The position numbers and the translations under genes were made by a program. A stretch of 64,000 nt of DNA from positions 992,001 to 1,056,000 of the forward strand of contig JAHGAU010000019.1 in NCBI GenBank assembly GCA_019925105.1, in the 5' to 3' direction. The notes beneath the pieces were generated by a model. It ran no database searches, was not told the DNA's origin, and was given only the letters and a program-made list of their open reading frames with translations. Positions 1 through 15,000 of this stretch are shown here, piece by piece (the stretch's first letter is position 1; each line of letters opens with the position of its first letter). Source of the DNA: Niebla homalea. Taxonomy: Eukaryota > Ascomycota > Lecanoromycetes > Lecanorales > Ramalinaceae.

Positions 1-3000
1 ATCTCTTAGAAGACTGGCTGTGCCGTCTAGGCTCGCAGACTGTTGCCAAGATCGACACGGTCATGAGTCACCCGTCCACGACTGTCGAGCCTCAGACACA
101 TAGACAACATATTTTACGCAACGCCTGTGGTGACATCCTGAACTTACCGCCAGCCGAGATTAATATACAGCGCTCGTTTGTTGCAAACGGCGGTGATTCG
201 ATATCAGCAATGCGTCTGTCGCCTTACTGTCGTACTTTAGGCCTGACACTCTCAGTTTCTAGCCTGCTAAAGGGTAAGTCCCTAAGTATCGTGGCAGACT
301 CCGCCTCGATGGATGCCGCAACACCTGTCTTGACCCATTCCGAGGTCCTTGACAAGGCTTTCAGTCTATCGCCAATTCAGAGGTGGTTCTTTGATCAAGC
401 GCCACGGGAGGAACATCTCAATGAAAGACACTACTACAACCAAGGCTTCTACGTTAGGATGAGTCGCTTCGTGTCTCCTGAGAGATTGTCTGTCGCTGTG
501 CGCAAGATTGTTCAACACCATTCCATGCTTCGTGCACGGTTCACGACGTCTAAGAGCGGCTGGACGCAAACCGCTCCTAGGGTAGAAGACGCTGTCTATC
601 ACTTCAGCTCTGCGGATGCTCAGAGCTTATCTGAGATCAAGTCAAATGCTACCAAGCTCCATCGAAGGCTGAACTTTGAGCAGGGCCCAGTCTTTGCCAC
701 AGCACTCTATCACCTGACCACTGAAAGCGTTCAGTATTTCATCCTGGTTGCCCATCATTTGGTGGTTGATCTGGTGTCATGGCGCATCATACTAGACGAC
801 CTGGAAGCCTTGTTGTCAGATAAGGAGCTCATGCACAGCACTCCATTCCAGGATTGGACGCAACTGCAAGCCGAAGAAGCACGGTCGTCAAGATTTTCAC
901 CCGAGAAAGTCCTCTCGACTACTAATGTACATGATAATCTGGATTTCTGGGACTTCAACGAGCAGACCTCTAATACTACTCACGACCATATTGTGAAGAC
1001 TTTCGAGGCGGATCTTGCCACGACATCATTACTACTCAAAGATTCTAACACTGCATTCAATTCTGAACCTGTTGATATCATCCTAGCTGCAGTATGGAAT
1101 GCTTTTTTTCACTCATTTCCTGAACGGACAGGGCTCACCATCTTCAACGAGGGTCACGGCCGTGAACCACTAACGGACACAACTATCGATCTATCCCGGA
1201 CTGTTGGCTGGTTCACAACCCTCAGTCCTATACATGTGGATCGAAGCGTAGACAATAGCGTTGTGCACACAGTAAGACTGGTCAAAGATGCTCGAAGACG
1301 TCTGCCGATTAATGGACTAGCATACTGGGTCTCAAGATTCTTGAACCCGGATGGCATCAAAGCCTTTGAGTCGCACAGCTCTCCCATGGAGGTCCAATTC
1401 AACTATCACGGCCAGTTTCAACAGTTCGAGCGACAAGACTCCCTCTTCACTGCAATAAATCTTGATGACGCCGTGCCTGCAACAAGCCCGCACATGCCAA
1501 CCTCTGTCCTAATCGATATCAATGTCATGATTGAGGCTGGAGTGGCCAAGTTTTGTTTTGCTTGGAATCGACACATCGACCACCAAGATTCGATTCTGGC
1601 CTGGACCGCACAGATCCTACCATCGTTGCAATCGCTTTGCAACGAACTGCGTGGCAGATCGGCATCGCGCACTTTGTGTGATTTCGAGTTCCTGAGCCTT
1701 GATTACAGTGGACTAGACGAATTGCAGAACAAAATTCTACCGCACCTTGAGCTCTTCAACGATTCTCACATCGAGGACGTTCTACCATGCCTTCCGATGG
1801 TCGATGGCATCCTACTAAGTCAAACAAAGGGCACAGGGTCATACGAGACTTCTCAGACCTGGCAAATCGTGCCACGCGGATCACATCGCATCGAGATCAG
1901 TAAGCTCGTCGATGCCTGGCAAGCATTGATCGCACGTCATTCGGCATTGCGAACCGTTTTCATTGAAAGCATGGATGCCACTCGTAGTGCCTTCAATTCC
2001 GCTGTTCTATGCTCGTCCCGTGGCAACGTCGTCCTTGTCGGTAGTGAGAGCTATGAAGGAGCGCTCGACACATTGAAGCATCTGCAGAGGGTCGACTATA
2101 CTCAACCTCGTCCTCCACATCGACTCACACTCTGCAGTATCTTTGGTCAGCCACATCTCTTGTGCCAGATTGAGATCAGTCACGCCACATGCGATGGCGT
2201 CTCGACTGCTATCACTATGAAGGACTGGGCCCAAGCATATTCAGGAGAGCTCGATGTCCGGGAACTTCAAGATGTTACTCGAGATTTCACATTGGCTTTG
2301 GCAGCACAGTCAAGGAATGAGAGGATGGCGTACTGGAAGAATAAGCTATCGAATATGGAACCTTGCACATTCCCTCATCTTAGGGGCCATACACCAACTA
2401 TCAGTTCTCAGCCAAATGGTGTGACATCTCTTGAGATCGGAGCGAAGACCCTCAAGCTTGTCAAGCGGTTCTGCAAATTGCAGGCCGTCACGCTCGCCAG
2501 TTTCTTTCAAAGCGCATGGACTTTAGTGCTATCAGCTTATGTCGCATCTGACAGAGTCTGTTTCGGATATCTGGCCTCTGGACGTCAGCTGCCTGTCAAA
2601 GGCATCGATCAGTCCATCGGTGCCTATGCAAATGTGATGATCTGTCGTGCCGATCTTGGCCGACAGCATGATAAGAGGAGCTTCGTGCACTATATCTATG
2701 ACCAAGTCTTGGAAGACATGGCCTTTCAGCACTGCTCCGTCGCCGAGATCCAGCACGAGCTTGGCTTGCCATCACTATTCAATACCATCATGTCTTTCCA
2801 GAAGGAAGAAGATTGCGTGGACGAGCAAGGTCCAGAGCACCAGGAGCTGCATTTCATCGAAGTTGATTGGCGTGATCCAACCGAATACGACATCACTATC
2901 AACATTAATCAATTAAAGATGGCTGTCCGCGTGACTGCAGAATATCGTCTAGCCTGCATGGACTCCGAGCAAGCACGTCGAGTCATTTCACTTTTGGAGT

Positions 3001-6000
3001 CGACTATCATCTTGCTGGTCACTGAAACTGCTGGACCTTCGACAGCCACACACAGGACACTAAAGGAACTTACTGCAACGCAAACTGCGAGTGTGGACGA
3101 TCTGCGAGATATCTGGAATTGGAACAAGATAGTTCCGGAAACTGTCGACAAGTTGGTACATCATGCCATTGCTGATGTAGCCAGACGAATCCCGAGTGCG
3201 CCTGCCATATGCGCATGGGATGGCGAGCTCACTTATAGCAAGCTTGAAGCTGCTGCCAACAAGCTTGCTCAGCATCTTCTCGGCCTTGGTGTGGGACCCA
3301 AGGTCATTGTCCCCCTTTGTTTTGAGAAGTCGAAATGGATGCCAGTATCAATGTTTGCGGTTATGAAGGTAGGCGCAGCGTCATTAGCAATAGACTGCAC
3401 TCTTCCCAAAGAGCGTCTGCGCAGTATCGTACAACAGGTGCACCCTCTTGTGGTACTGGCATCTGTTGCGCAGACTGAATTGGGCAAGCAGCTCACGGAC
3501 AGCCCAATCTTAGTCATAAGCGATGTGCATCTGGATCAGCTGGCAGAGCCGGCAGTCGAGATGCCAGAGGTGAAACCTTCGGATCAGCTGTACATCGTGT
3601 TTACATCTGGCAGTACTGGAGTGCCTAAAGGTGTCACTACCACGCACTCCAACTTCAGCAGTGCTATTCAGCATCAGCAGACATCTATGGGGTTCAAGAG
3701 CACTTCGCGGGTGTACGACTTCGCCAAATATACCTTTGATGTTACATGGTCCAACTTCTTACACACTATGACCAGTGGCGGATGCCTGTGTATCCCATCT
3801 GAAACAGAAGCAATCGACAATCTGGCCGACTCCTTCTTGAAGTACAGGGCTAATTTTGTCGATCTGACACCTTCTGTGGCAAGCACTATACGACCGGCTG
3901 ACCTCCCTGCCTTAAACCACTTATTGTTCAGCGGTGAGGTCCTGCCTACCCATATCGGCGCTCAGTGGGCTAAACGAGCGATTGTTCTCAATACATATGG
4001 TCCTGCTGAGTGTAGTGTCAAAGCAACCTTCGCAAGAATCGGCGAGACTGGAGCACAAGTTGCCAACATCGGCCGCGGATTCGGACTGTGCACTTGGATC
4101 GTACAGCCTACCAACCACGAGAAGCTTGTGCCAATAGGGGTTGTTGGAGAGCTTCTGCTCGAGGGACCGCTTATCGGCGCCGGTTACCTTGGAGATGCGT
4201 CGAGAACGCAGACAGCTTTCATCGAAAATCCTCCTTGGCTTGTCCGCGGATTGCCGCACGACGCTTCATCAGGCGCTCCAAGTCACCATGGTCGTTGTGG
4301 TCGATTGTATAAGACTGGAGACCTCGTGAGATACGAGCCAGATGGGACCATGATCTTCGTTGGCCGCAATGATGCTCAAGTCAAGATCAATGGACAAAGA
4401 GTAGAGCTCAGCGACGTCGAGTATCATGTTCGAAACAACATCGCCATTGCTGATTTGCAAGTCCAGGTGTTCGCTGAGATACTCACACCGTCCCAAAGCG
4501 ATACATCCATCCTTATGGTCTTCATTCATGTGGTCAATGAGCGATACGCTGATGACAGTGCACTCGACCGTGCTCGACAGAGCGCCAGGATCCTCACAGG
4601 TCTGACTGAGAGGCTAACAGCGCACGTTCCGGCTCACATGACTCCATCTGCCTACCTGGTGCTGAAGGGGTTGCCTATGACGACTACTGGAAAAGCTGAT
4701 CGTCGCCGGCTCCGCGAAATTGGTCAGAAGCTGACATTTGAGCAGATTTTGGCGCTCAGTTCTGGCAGTGACGGAGGCCATCAACCCTGTACAGCTACAG
4801 AGCGGCAATTGCGAAGCCTCTGGGCTCAAGTGCTTGGCATCAAGACGTCAGACACCATCAAAGCAGATCACAGCTTCTTCCAAATTGGAGGTAGTTCAAT
4901 CAGAGCCATGAAACTAGTGGGCCTTGCTCGTAAGGTAGGGCTTCATCTAACGGTCACGAGTATCTTCAAGCAGCCCATACTCAAGGACATGGCGCGATCG
5001 GCAGGTCAAGTCTCCGGTCTCGATGAGGACGACATCCCGCCATTCTCATTGCTCAATACCAGAAAGGATCCTCGAAAGTTATTGGAACAAGCTGCAGAAC
5101 TGTGTCGAGTTGACATTGCTCGAATAGAAGACATCTTTCCGTGCACTCCGCTGCAAGAAGGACTTCTAGCGCTCACAGCAAAAAGAGATGGCGACTATAC
5201 TGCTCAGTATATTCTGCCTCTGCGGCGCTCAGCCGATCTTGCACGATTTCAACGGGCATGGGAGGAGGTGCTGAGAACAACACCAACTCTGCGCTCCCGG
5301 ATTGTGGACCTTGCAGATCAAGGACTTGTGCAGGTCGTTCTTGATCATAATATTCAATGGTCCCATCACCTCAGTGTCAGCGAGTATCAGGAAGTCGATA
5401 AAATCGCAGACATTGGTTTAGGCAAGCCGCTTGTACGGTATGCTAACATTTCCGCGAACAATCAGAGCCAAACACATTGCTTCGCATGGACAATACATCA
5501 CGCACTCTACGACGGATCTTCAATGAGGCTCATCATGGACAGGCTGAATCAGGCTTACAAGGATGCTCTTGCTCTGCAGCCTGCTCCTCCATTCAACCGA
5601 TTCGTCAGACACATTCTCAACATCGAAGAGGGAGATGCCAACAGCTTCTGGCAAGCACAATTTGCTGGATTAGAAGCGCAGGTATTTCCAACATTACCGT
5701 CAGCAACGCATCAGCCAAGGGCGGAGTCATACGTCATTCATCATATCGAAGATCTCACCTGGCCTCGATCGAGCATCACTGCTGCGACAGCAATCCGCTC
5801 CTCGTGGTCGATACTCACAGCCCGCCTCACGAACTCGAGTGACGTGGTCTTCGGTGTAACAATGAGTGGTCGCCAGGCAGCTGTTCATCAGATTAATGAG
5901 ATGACAGGTCCCACACTCACAACTTTGCCTGTACGAACGGTCTTGGACTGGGAGCAGTCTGTTGAAGCATATCTGGATCAAGTCCAAAGAGAGATGACAG

Positions 6001-9000
6001 AAATGATCCCTTACGAACAAACAGGTTTGCAGAACATTTCCCGAATCAGCAACGAATGCAGGCAGGCTTGCAATTTCCAATCGCTACTACTGATCCACCC
6101 TCTCGAGGAGACTAAGGATCGAGAGAGCTTGTTATTCGTTGCTGACAATGACGACGATGCAGAAGAGGTTGCTGCTGGAGACTTCACAACTTACGCCCTG
6201 ACGCTAGAATGTGAATTGGAGGAGCACGGTCTGAAGCTCAAATTCGAGTATGATGATGGAGTCATCGGCAGCAGCCAAGTTTCGAGCTTGGCCGACCTTT
6301 TCGAGCACATTTTACGCCAATTGTGCGACTCATCAAACAGCACGAAACGAATCGCCGAGATTGAGGCGGTCAGCAAGACGGAGCTCGATATCATCTGGAC
6401 CTGGAACGCAAAGGTACCGACGACGATCGAGGCTCGAGTCCACGATCTCATAGCTGGTACATGTCTGAAACAACCTCATGCCACAGCGATCCACGCTTGG
6501 GACGGTATCTGGACGTATGCGGAAGTGCACGATATGTCGACTCGCCTGGCGCATCATCTGGTAAGTCGTTGATGAATAGTCTATCTCGGAATGCCAGAGT
6601 ATTGCTTCCAGACATTACAATCACTGATACCTTCATGCTTCTAGGTATACCTCGGAGTCGGCTGCGAGACAGTCATTCCTCTTTGCTTCGAGAAGTCGAA
6701 GTGGACGCCTATTGCGATGCTGGCTATAATGAAAGCAGGTGGCACTTGTGTAACCCTGGATCCCGCCCTACCTCAAGATCGTCTGTTCAAAATCGTCCAG
6801 CAAATCAAGCCCTCGATCATTCTGTCTTCATCGACCAACAAGGACCTCGCGGGTCGATTATGCGAGTGGAAACCTGTTATCGTTGTTAACGACAAACTCC
6901 AAGCTCTGTTTGATAAGCAGACATTGAAACTTCTGCCAGAAGTGCAACCGTCTCAAACGCTCTATATTGTCTTCACTTCCGGGAGCACCGGCATTCCAAA
7001 AGGAGTACGAATCAGTCATTCAAACTTCAGCAGTGCCCTGCGATACCAACATGGCGCGCACAACTTCGGACCCGGCGCGCGCATCTATGATTTCGCATCA
7101 TATGCATTCGATGTATCCTGGTCGAATGTACTTGGCGCCTTGGAGTGTGGTGCTTGTTTATGTACCCCGGCGGATGCAGAGCGGCGTGATGATCTAGGTG
7201 AGCACTTGAAGGCATTGGGCAATGCTTGATTGCCGCATTCACATCCTCATACATGAGCTCTGCTGATCATCTTCCCAAACACAGCCGGATCTCTTCATCG
7301 CTTCCGCGTGACGCACGTTGAGTTGACCCCTTCTACGGCCTCGATTCTGCCACACGAAACTATCCAATCTCTCGACACCCTCATCCTTGGTGGTGAACGC
7401 TTGTCTGAAGAGCGCGCCAAGGAGTGGGCTTCGCTGGTCACGCTCAAGAACTCGTATGGCCCTTGCGAGTGCACACCAACTGCGACTGTGGCGGACATCT
7501 GTCCAGGCGGTAACATGACGACAATCGGGACAGGTCTCGGCGCCAATACATGGATTGTGGATGCGGTATCAGGTCAATCGCTTGTACCGATAGGCAGCAT
7601 CGGCGAATTGGTTCTCGAAGGGCCTTTGGTAGGACCGGGGTATCTTGAACCCTCGACCAGCACCTTCTCTGCATTCATCGAGGACCCTGTCTGGCTGCTT
7701 CATGGTGCTTCAGGTCGCACTGGCCGACAAGGTCGTCTATACAGAACGGGCGATCTGGTTGTCTACGATGAGGATGGGTCACTTACGTTCGTTGGTCGGA
7801 AGGACGCGCAGGTGAAGATTCACGGCCAACGTGTTGAGCTTGGCGACATTGAGAACCATATTGCACAATTCAGTCAAGTACGACAATCGGCATGCATACT
7901 GCCCAAGACTGGTCTTTGCGCCAATACATTGGTTGGTCTGATCAGTGTGAAACATACCAGCGAGACCGATACTCTCCTCGCAAAGAATGGGATCAGACTC
8001 AGTGCAAGTGCCTCAGCTTCATCAGCTCTGACTACTGGTGTCACGTTTGCAGACTCAGACTCATCAACGACAAAACCACATGCTGAGATAGGTCTCGAGC
8101 AGCTCACGACCACTGTCAGGGATTATGTCGCAGCGCTAAAGAGCTATCTCGATGATGTCTTGCCTTCTTACATGATCCCAACCATCTGGGTTGTGCTCAA
8201 GGACCTTCCGCTCGATCCATCTGGGAAGACCAGTCGCAGGCAGCTGGATGACTGGCTCTCCAGAATGAACCAGCAGACATACAACCATGTCGCCGATACT
8301 GATCGCATTTCTGTTCTGCGGCAGCCAGTCACCGAAGCAGAAAGACTCCTCCAACACGCATGCTCTGTCGTCCTCAATGTGTCGTTCTCCGACGTTAACC
8401 TTGCACGATCGTTCGTTGCTAATGGAGGTGATTCCATCTCAGCCATGCGGCTGAGTGCGCACTCTCGTGCGGACATCATTGTCACTGTCGCAAACTTACT
8501 GAAAAGCAAGTCGCTGGTCGAGGTCGCACAGAAGTCTCCTGTGGCTACGAGCTCGACAACTACAGTAAGTGAGGATTTCAACACACCATTTGCTATGTCG
8601 CCTATGCAGCAATGGTTCTTCGATCAGCTTGGTCAATACTCAGTCGACGAGCCCGGGTACCATTGCAATCAATCGTTTTACCTTCGCATGAACAAAGCAA
8701 TCTCTGTCGAGAGCATGCGTGCTGCTATCGCGAAGATTGTGGAAACGCATTCCATGCTCCGTGCACGATTCTATCAGGAGCCTGATACCAAATGGATGCA
8801 GATCATTCCACAGCCCAGTGCCTCGAACCATCACTTCGAAGCGTCGATGTTGAAGTCATATACCGATCTTGCGCCTTTCGCAGCTTTGCGACAACAGCAG
8901 CTTCTTGTGAAGCGTGGCCTCGTATTCTCTGCCGATGTTTGCAAAGTGGGCACTCAAGAAGAGCTGTACTTGCTGCTCATTGCACACCATCTTGTTGTTG

Positions 9001-12000
9001 ATCTTGTTTCCTGGAGGATCATTCTTGCCGACCTCGAAGCAATACTGGCCGGAGGAACAACCTCATTGCAGAGCTTGCCATTTCAAGTTTGGAATCGATT
9101 GCAGATCCAAGAAACGAGGGAGTCTGCCTTTGCATCAGGATCTCCATCATCGACTTCAGATGTCGTGAATGATCTGTCTCTCTGGGACTTCGTAGCCGGC
9201 GAGACACCGAATAAAGTTCAGGACTATGTGAACAGAACCGTCGTCATTGATCGGGATAATACAAGACAACTCTTGTGGGAAGCCAACAACGCCTTCAGCA
9301 CAGAGCCAGTCGATCTTTTCCTTGCCGCAATCTCGCACGCTTTCTTCCAAATCTTTCCGAGGTACAGCTTCACTATTGTGAATGAGAGTCATGGTCGTGA
9401 CACTTTGAAAGAAGACACTGACCTCTCTCGGACCGTCGGCTGGTTCACCACGATGTACCCACTTAGCATTGCCAGAAGCACCAACGGCAGATTATCAGAC
9501 ATGGTGCGACGGGTCAAAGATGCCAGAAAAGGACTACTTGCCAGTGGGAGGGCGTCATTTGCGTCAAAATTTCTCCGTGACAACCGAGCTCGGGTTTCCA
9601 GCGCAAATGAAACCATGGCAGAGATGGTCTTCAATTATCACGGCCAATTCCAGCAGCTTGAGCGTAATGCTGCACTCTTCGAAAGCATCCCACTGGAGGT
9701 CTCTGACGAAGGACCTGACCTGCCCGTGTCCGCATTGTTTGAGGTCAATATATCGATTGAGCAAGGCAAGACCAACATTTCGTTCTCATGGAATCGTCAC
9801 TTGGCGCACCAGCAACTCATTCAAGAATGGCCACATCAGATCGTGCGCTCTATTCGATCCATTTGCGAAGATCTACCCATGTTAGCTGTCGGGCAGCGAA
9901 CATTGGTCGACTATGAATTTCTGGATCTAGACTACCCAGGCTTGGATCATCTCGAAACTCAAATCATCCCCAAGATCGTCAGTTTGAACTCCAGTGAGAT
10001 CGATGACATTTATCCCTGCCCTCCTATGGTAGATGGCATTCTCCTTAGCCAGCTGAAAGGGTCCGGAAGTTATGAAACCACACAGCGTTATCACATCAGG
10101 CCTCGAAATCCCCATGTGATCGACATTGAGCGATTGTCTGTAGCTTGGCAGGCTGTAATAGACCGGCATCCATCTCTACGCAGTGTCTTCATTGAAAGCG
10201 CAAACAACACCACAGCTTTCAATCAAGTTTTGCTCAGAAGCTGTCGCCCAGAGATCAAGCTGCATCACAGTGAGAGTTTGAGGGCCGCTCACGGATTTCT
10301 GCAGATTCTTCCAAGGCCCAATTATCAGCAGCTCAAGCCTCCCCACCGTTTGGTTCTTTGCCCGGTATCAGATACAGACACTATCTTGATTCAGATCGAT
10401 ATGAGCCATGCTATCACTGATGGCGAATCCGCAACGATCCTTCTCCGAGATTGGAAAAGGGGTTATGCAGGACTCCTAGCTCGAGCAGACCTGCTGGAAA
10501 CGACCCGAGCTTTCGCTAGAGCACTGCAACCCGATATAAACAAGAAAAGGCTGTATTGGACGCAAAAGTTGACGGGGGTACAACCATGTTACTTCCCTGC
10601 ACTGCATGAAATGTCGCAGCCCGCGAGAAGCATGTCCTGTTCCACTCTTCACATCGACGGCACCGATCTTACATGCATACGGCGATTCTGCGAGACGAAT
10701 TCCATCACGATCGCCAATCTGTTTCTCGCAGCTTGGGCATTGACGTTGTCGGCATACGCAGACGACACTTCTGTCTGCTTCGGATATCTTGCTTCTGGAA
10801 GAGACCTACCAATTCCAGATATCATGGAGGCCATTGGAGCATTCGCAAACATGCTGACGTGCCGCGCAGACATACCTCGTGATTGGAGCAGCAGTCGATT
10901 TGTCCAGTATCTCCACAATCAGGTGTTGGAAGACATGGAGCATCAGCACTGCCCTCTGGCTGGCATTCAACATGAACTGAAGATTGCTCCAGGGCAGCAG
11001 CTGTACAACACGATTATCTCCATACAGCAAGACCATGATGGCTCTTTGGACCAGCCTGTCGATCAAGAGCTTGAGTTCGTTGATGTTGATGGAGAAGATC
11101 CAACAGAGGTAAGTCGACCCTATGTCTAGTGACATCTGTTGACACAGAAGCAGTATGATGTGGCGATCAGCATAATTCTCGGCATCAAGCAGATAGATTT
11201 GGCTATCAATTGCGCACCATCGCACTGCAACGATGATCAGGCACACCGCATCATATCGCTGCTGAGGAATACAGTCGTCAGGCTCGCCAAGTCATGTCAA
11301 ACTTTAGACAAGAAGGACACGCTGGGCGACAGCATCATGGCAATCAGCGAGGAAGACTTGCATGACATCTGGCAATGGAACTCGAATAGCTCCGGAGACG
11401 AAGATGCAAGCAGCCGACACTTCGATAAACCCATATCTGCCAGACAAGACCGATCAATCACAACCCAGGCTATCAAAGCCGGGTCAGGACAACTTGCGTC
11501 AGAGGTGGCTCATTCTATTACCGGCACTGCTGCCAAAACCTGGGTCACTGGCATGGAAGACAGCAGTAGACTGGTGCCAATAGGGTGCACTGGCGAGCTC
11601 GTTCTGGAGTGTTCTACAGCGGGAATGGACTGCGTAGACGGCGCCAAAAACATAACAACTTCTTCCTTCGTGGACAATCCATCATGGCTCCTTGATGGTG
11701 GTGGTCCAGGGTTTCACGGACGTCAGGGGCGCATATATCGGACCGGCATTCTCGCTCAGTACAACTCAGACGGCAGCTTGGTCTGTGTCAGTCGCAAGGC
11801 AGATCAGAAGAAGCTACAAGGCCAGCCAATCGATCTTGACAAGCTTGAAAGCCGGATGCGCGAAGTGCCTCCAGTTCTTCAAGCTGTCTGTCTGATCCCA
11901 ACCACTGGACCTTATCTTGGCAAACTTGTCGGCTTTTTTGATCTTCAAATATCACCTAAGCGCGATCATCGCAGCAGCAAGCACAAAGCAAGACTCGTCT

Positions 12001-15000
12001 CCAATGACCAAGCAGCTCAAGTCCGTGACAGTATTCAAGCCCTGGAGGCGTCGATGGACAACTCTTTCCCGGCGTATATGGTGCCATCTGTCTGGATAGC
12101 CCTGGAAGAAATTCATGTCAATACTGACAATCGCTTGTCTCGCAAAGTGCTGGAGGACTGGATCGGTCATGTCGATGCCGAAACATGCGCTCGTATTGCT
12201 AGTGCCGGATCAGTATGTCGTAGACCCATCACAGCAGCAGAGAAAGTTATCTGCCACGCCTGCAGCCTGTTCCTTGACCGACCTGAGAGTAATATCAACA
12301 TCGACCGTTCCTTCATTGCAAATGGGGGCGATTCCATGTCGGCCATGCGAGTCAGTCCCCACTGTCGTGCTGCGGGCTTCGCCATCTCGGTGGCATCGCT
12401 GCTCAGGATCAAGACACTGATTGGTGTTGCCGCATCTGCGACTGTTACCGAGCATTCCAAAGTGCAGATTGAAGAATTCGAGAAGCCTTTTTGCCTCTCG
12501 CCTGTGCAGCAATGGTTCTTCAATCAGTCACCACCTGACAAGGTAGATACCAGAAGCCATTATTGTAACCAGGCTTCCTATCTTCAGCTTAAACGTCGGG
12601 TGTCGTTTCAACAAGTCGCAACCGCTGTCCAGCAGCTTGTGCATTTGCATTCCATGTTGAGAGCACGATTCCAGCTCGACAAGGTCACAGGATCCTGGTC
12701 GCAGCTCATCTGCAGGCCTGAAGATGGCATCTACCACTGTGCTTCTCTCCAGGTCGACACAATTACAGACGTCGAGAACAACCTTGTTGAGCGACACCAA
12801 GAGCTGAACATCGCACAAGGCAAAGTCTTCGCCGTGGATCTGTTCACTTTAAGATCCGAAGACCAGTTCTTGACACTAATCGCGCACCATCTGGTGGTCG
12901 ACCTGATATCTTGGCACATTATCCTCGATGATCTAGAGGTGCTGCTCAATGGTGGAGCCTTGCAAGAGGCGATACCCTTCCAGGTGTGGAACAATCTGCA
13001 GAGCATGAAGGCTGAAGCGTCCAAGCACAAGCCGGAGCAACTACTTGCCACACAAAATCATAACAATCTCGACTTTTGGGGCTATGACTTATCCATATCT
13101 AACACATTTGCTGATCATGTGGAGGAGATGCTTACCATCGACCACAAGACGACCGCGCTTCTCCTCGGAAAGGCTAATGAGGCTTACGATACGGAGCCAG
13201 TCGATCTCATCCTCGCTTCGTTGTGGATTGCATTTCATGAGGCTTTCAAAGATCGGGACGGGCTTACGATCTTCATTGAGGGCCACGGACGTGAATCTTG
13301 GAGTTCAGACATGGACATTTCTCGAACAGTAGGATGGTTCACCACCATGACACCGCTTCACATTTCGCGCTGCCGCAACAACGATGTTGTAAGAGCCATC
13401 AAGGACTCCAGAAGAATGCTTCGCTCAAACGGCAGAGAGTATTTCGCTTCGCGCTACCACAACCAAGACGGCAAGAGAGCTTTTCAATCCCACGAAGATA
13501 CCATGGAAGTGCTCTTCAACTATCACGGTCAGACCCAGCTGCAAGGTGACGATTCGATGTTCAAGAATGCTGCCTTCGATAATGTTTTTGATGTCGGCCT
13601 TGCTTTGCCCACCTCAGCACTCTTCAGCATCAACGTGTCGGTCCAAGAAGGTCTCATTGACCTGTCTATCTCGTGGAATCGATGGATCAACCACCAGGCT
13701 ATGATTCGACAATGGCTCCAGGAAACCCCTCGTTCAGCATGGCTTTTGTGTAGCTCATTGTTGGCTTCGGAACGCTCACTGACGATTGCGGACTACGAGT
13801 TTCTGCGTCTCGACTATAAAGCTCTCGACCAGCTTCAAGATCAGACCATTCCTATCATACGATCCAACACTGGAGCGGCAGTTGTCGATGTCTTTCCCTG
13901 TTCGCCCATGGTGGACGGAATGCTGCTCAGTCAGGGAAAGGATTCCTCGGCGTACAAAACGTCACTTACATATGAATTGGCACAGAGGAATCAGCATCTG
14001 GACATCGCCCTTCTCAAGGAAGCATGGCAAGCCGTCATCGCACGTCATCCGGCTCTTCGCAGTGTGCTCGTCGAGGGCATCGACAAGAGGACAGCCTTCA
14101 TTCAGATAGTGCTGGGATACTTCGAGGGAGATGTCATTGTCACCACAGCTCCAACCAGAGACGCAGCCTTGATCTCGATCGATCGACTACCTGACATCGA
14201 TTATCAAAGACAGCTAGTGCCACCACATCGCCTTGTACTTTACAAGGTTGAACAAGACAGTACCATCATCTGTCACATCGAGATGAGCCACGCCATTACT
14301 GATGGTATATCAACTGCGATCTTGCTGGACGACTGGTCGAAAGCTTATCATCAACAGCTTGACGGCAGGGATCTCATCGAGACAACCCGTAGCTTCGTTC
14401 ATCATCTCAATGCTAGCTCCGAGGTCGACAAGCTCAGCTACTGGAAACAGAAGCTCACCAATATAGACCCATGCGTCTTCCCCAGGATCTCTCAAGATTC
14501 GACACCTGGCGATCGAGCAATATCAGCTGTGCTTACAATTAACGGAGAGAAGTTCAGACAAGTACTAGACTTCTGCGAATCTCAGTCAGTGACTCCAGCA
14601 AGCCTATTCGACAGTGTCTGGGCGTTGATTCTGGCGGCTTATACCAGCAACGATCAGGTATGCTTCGGGTACACTGCCTCTGGTCGCGACTTGCACATTC
14701 CGGATATCGACCACTCTGTTGGCGGCTATGCCAACCTCCTGATCTGCCAGGCTGACACTTCTTCCCACGCCTTGGCCGACAGTCAATGCTTTGTCCAATA
14801 TCTGCATGCCCAAGTCATGAAAGATCTTGAATATCAACATTGTTCGCTGGCAGATATAGAGCATGAGCTCGGCCTGTCTCACGGTCAAGCACTGTTCAAC
14901 ACTATAGTGTCTTTCCAGAATGATGATGGCGCAACCAGAGCAGATGTCGCTACTCAAGACCTATTGTTTCACGATATCGCTTACAAAGACCCAACTGAAG

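Larger units (their letters stand above)
5120..9900 (+). other. NRPS module 2: C-A-T-E, A domain split by two introns
   Basis: The condensation domain has F-P-C-T-P-L-Q-E-G-L and H-H-A-L-Y-D-G (about 5497-5517). The adenylation domain (about 6395-8290) is interrupted by introns 6561-6644 and 7198-7284 and is otherwise complete, with T-S-G-S-T-G-I-P-K-G, F-D-V-S-W, Y-G-P-C-E-C-T-P and Y-R-T-G-D-L. The by-eye code is D-V-S-E-I-G-S-P-T. The carrier has G-G-D-S-I near 8425 and is followed by an E domain (H-H-L-V-V-D-L-V-S-W, R-T-V-G-W-F-T-T-M-Y-P). Confidence 0.9.

Noticed and set aside
63..65. ATG at 63 as the NRPS start
   Set aside because: The frame is open to the window edge and encodes conserved A-T linker sequence.
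11109..11147. Earlier acceptor (CACAG) for intron 3
   Set aside because: It would insert K-Q between D-P-T-E and Y-D, which the uninterrupted paralogue lacks; not formally excluded.
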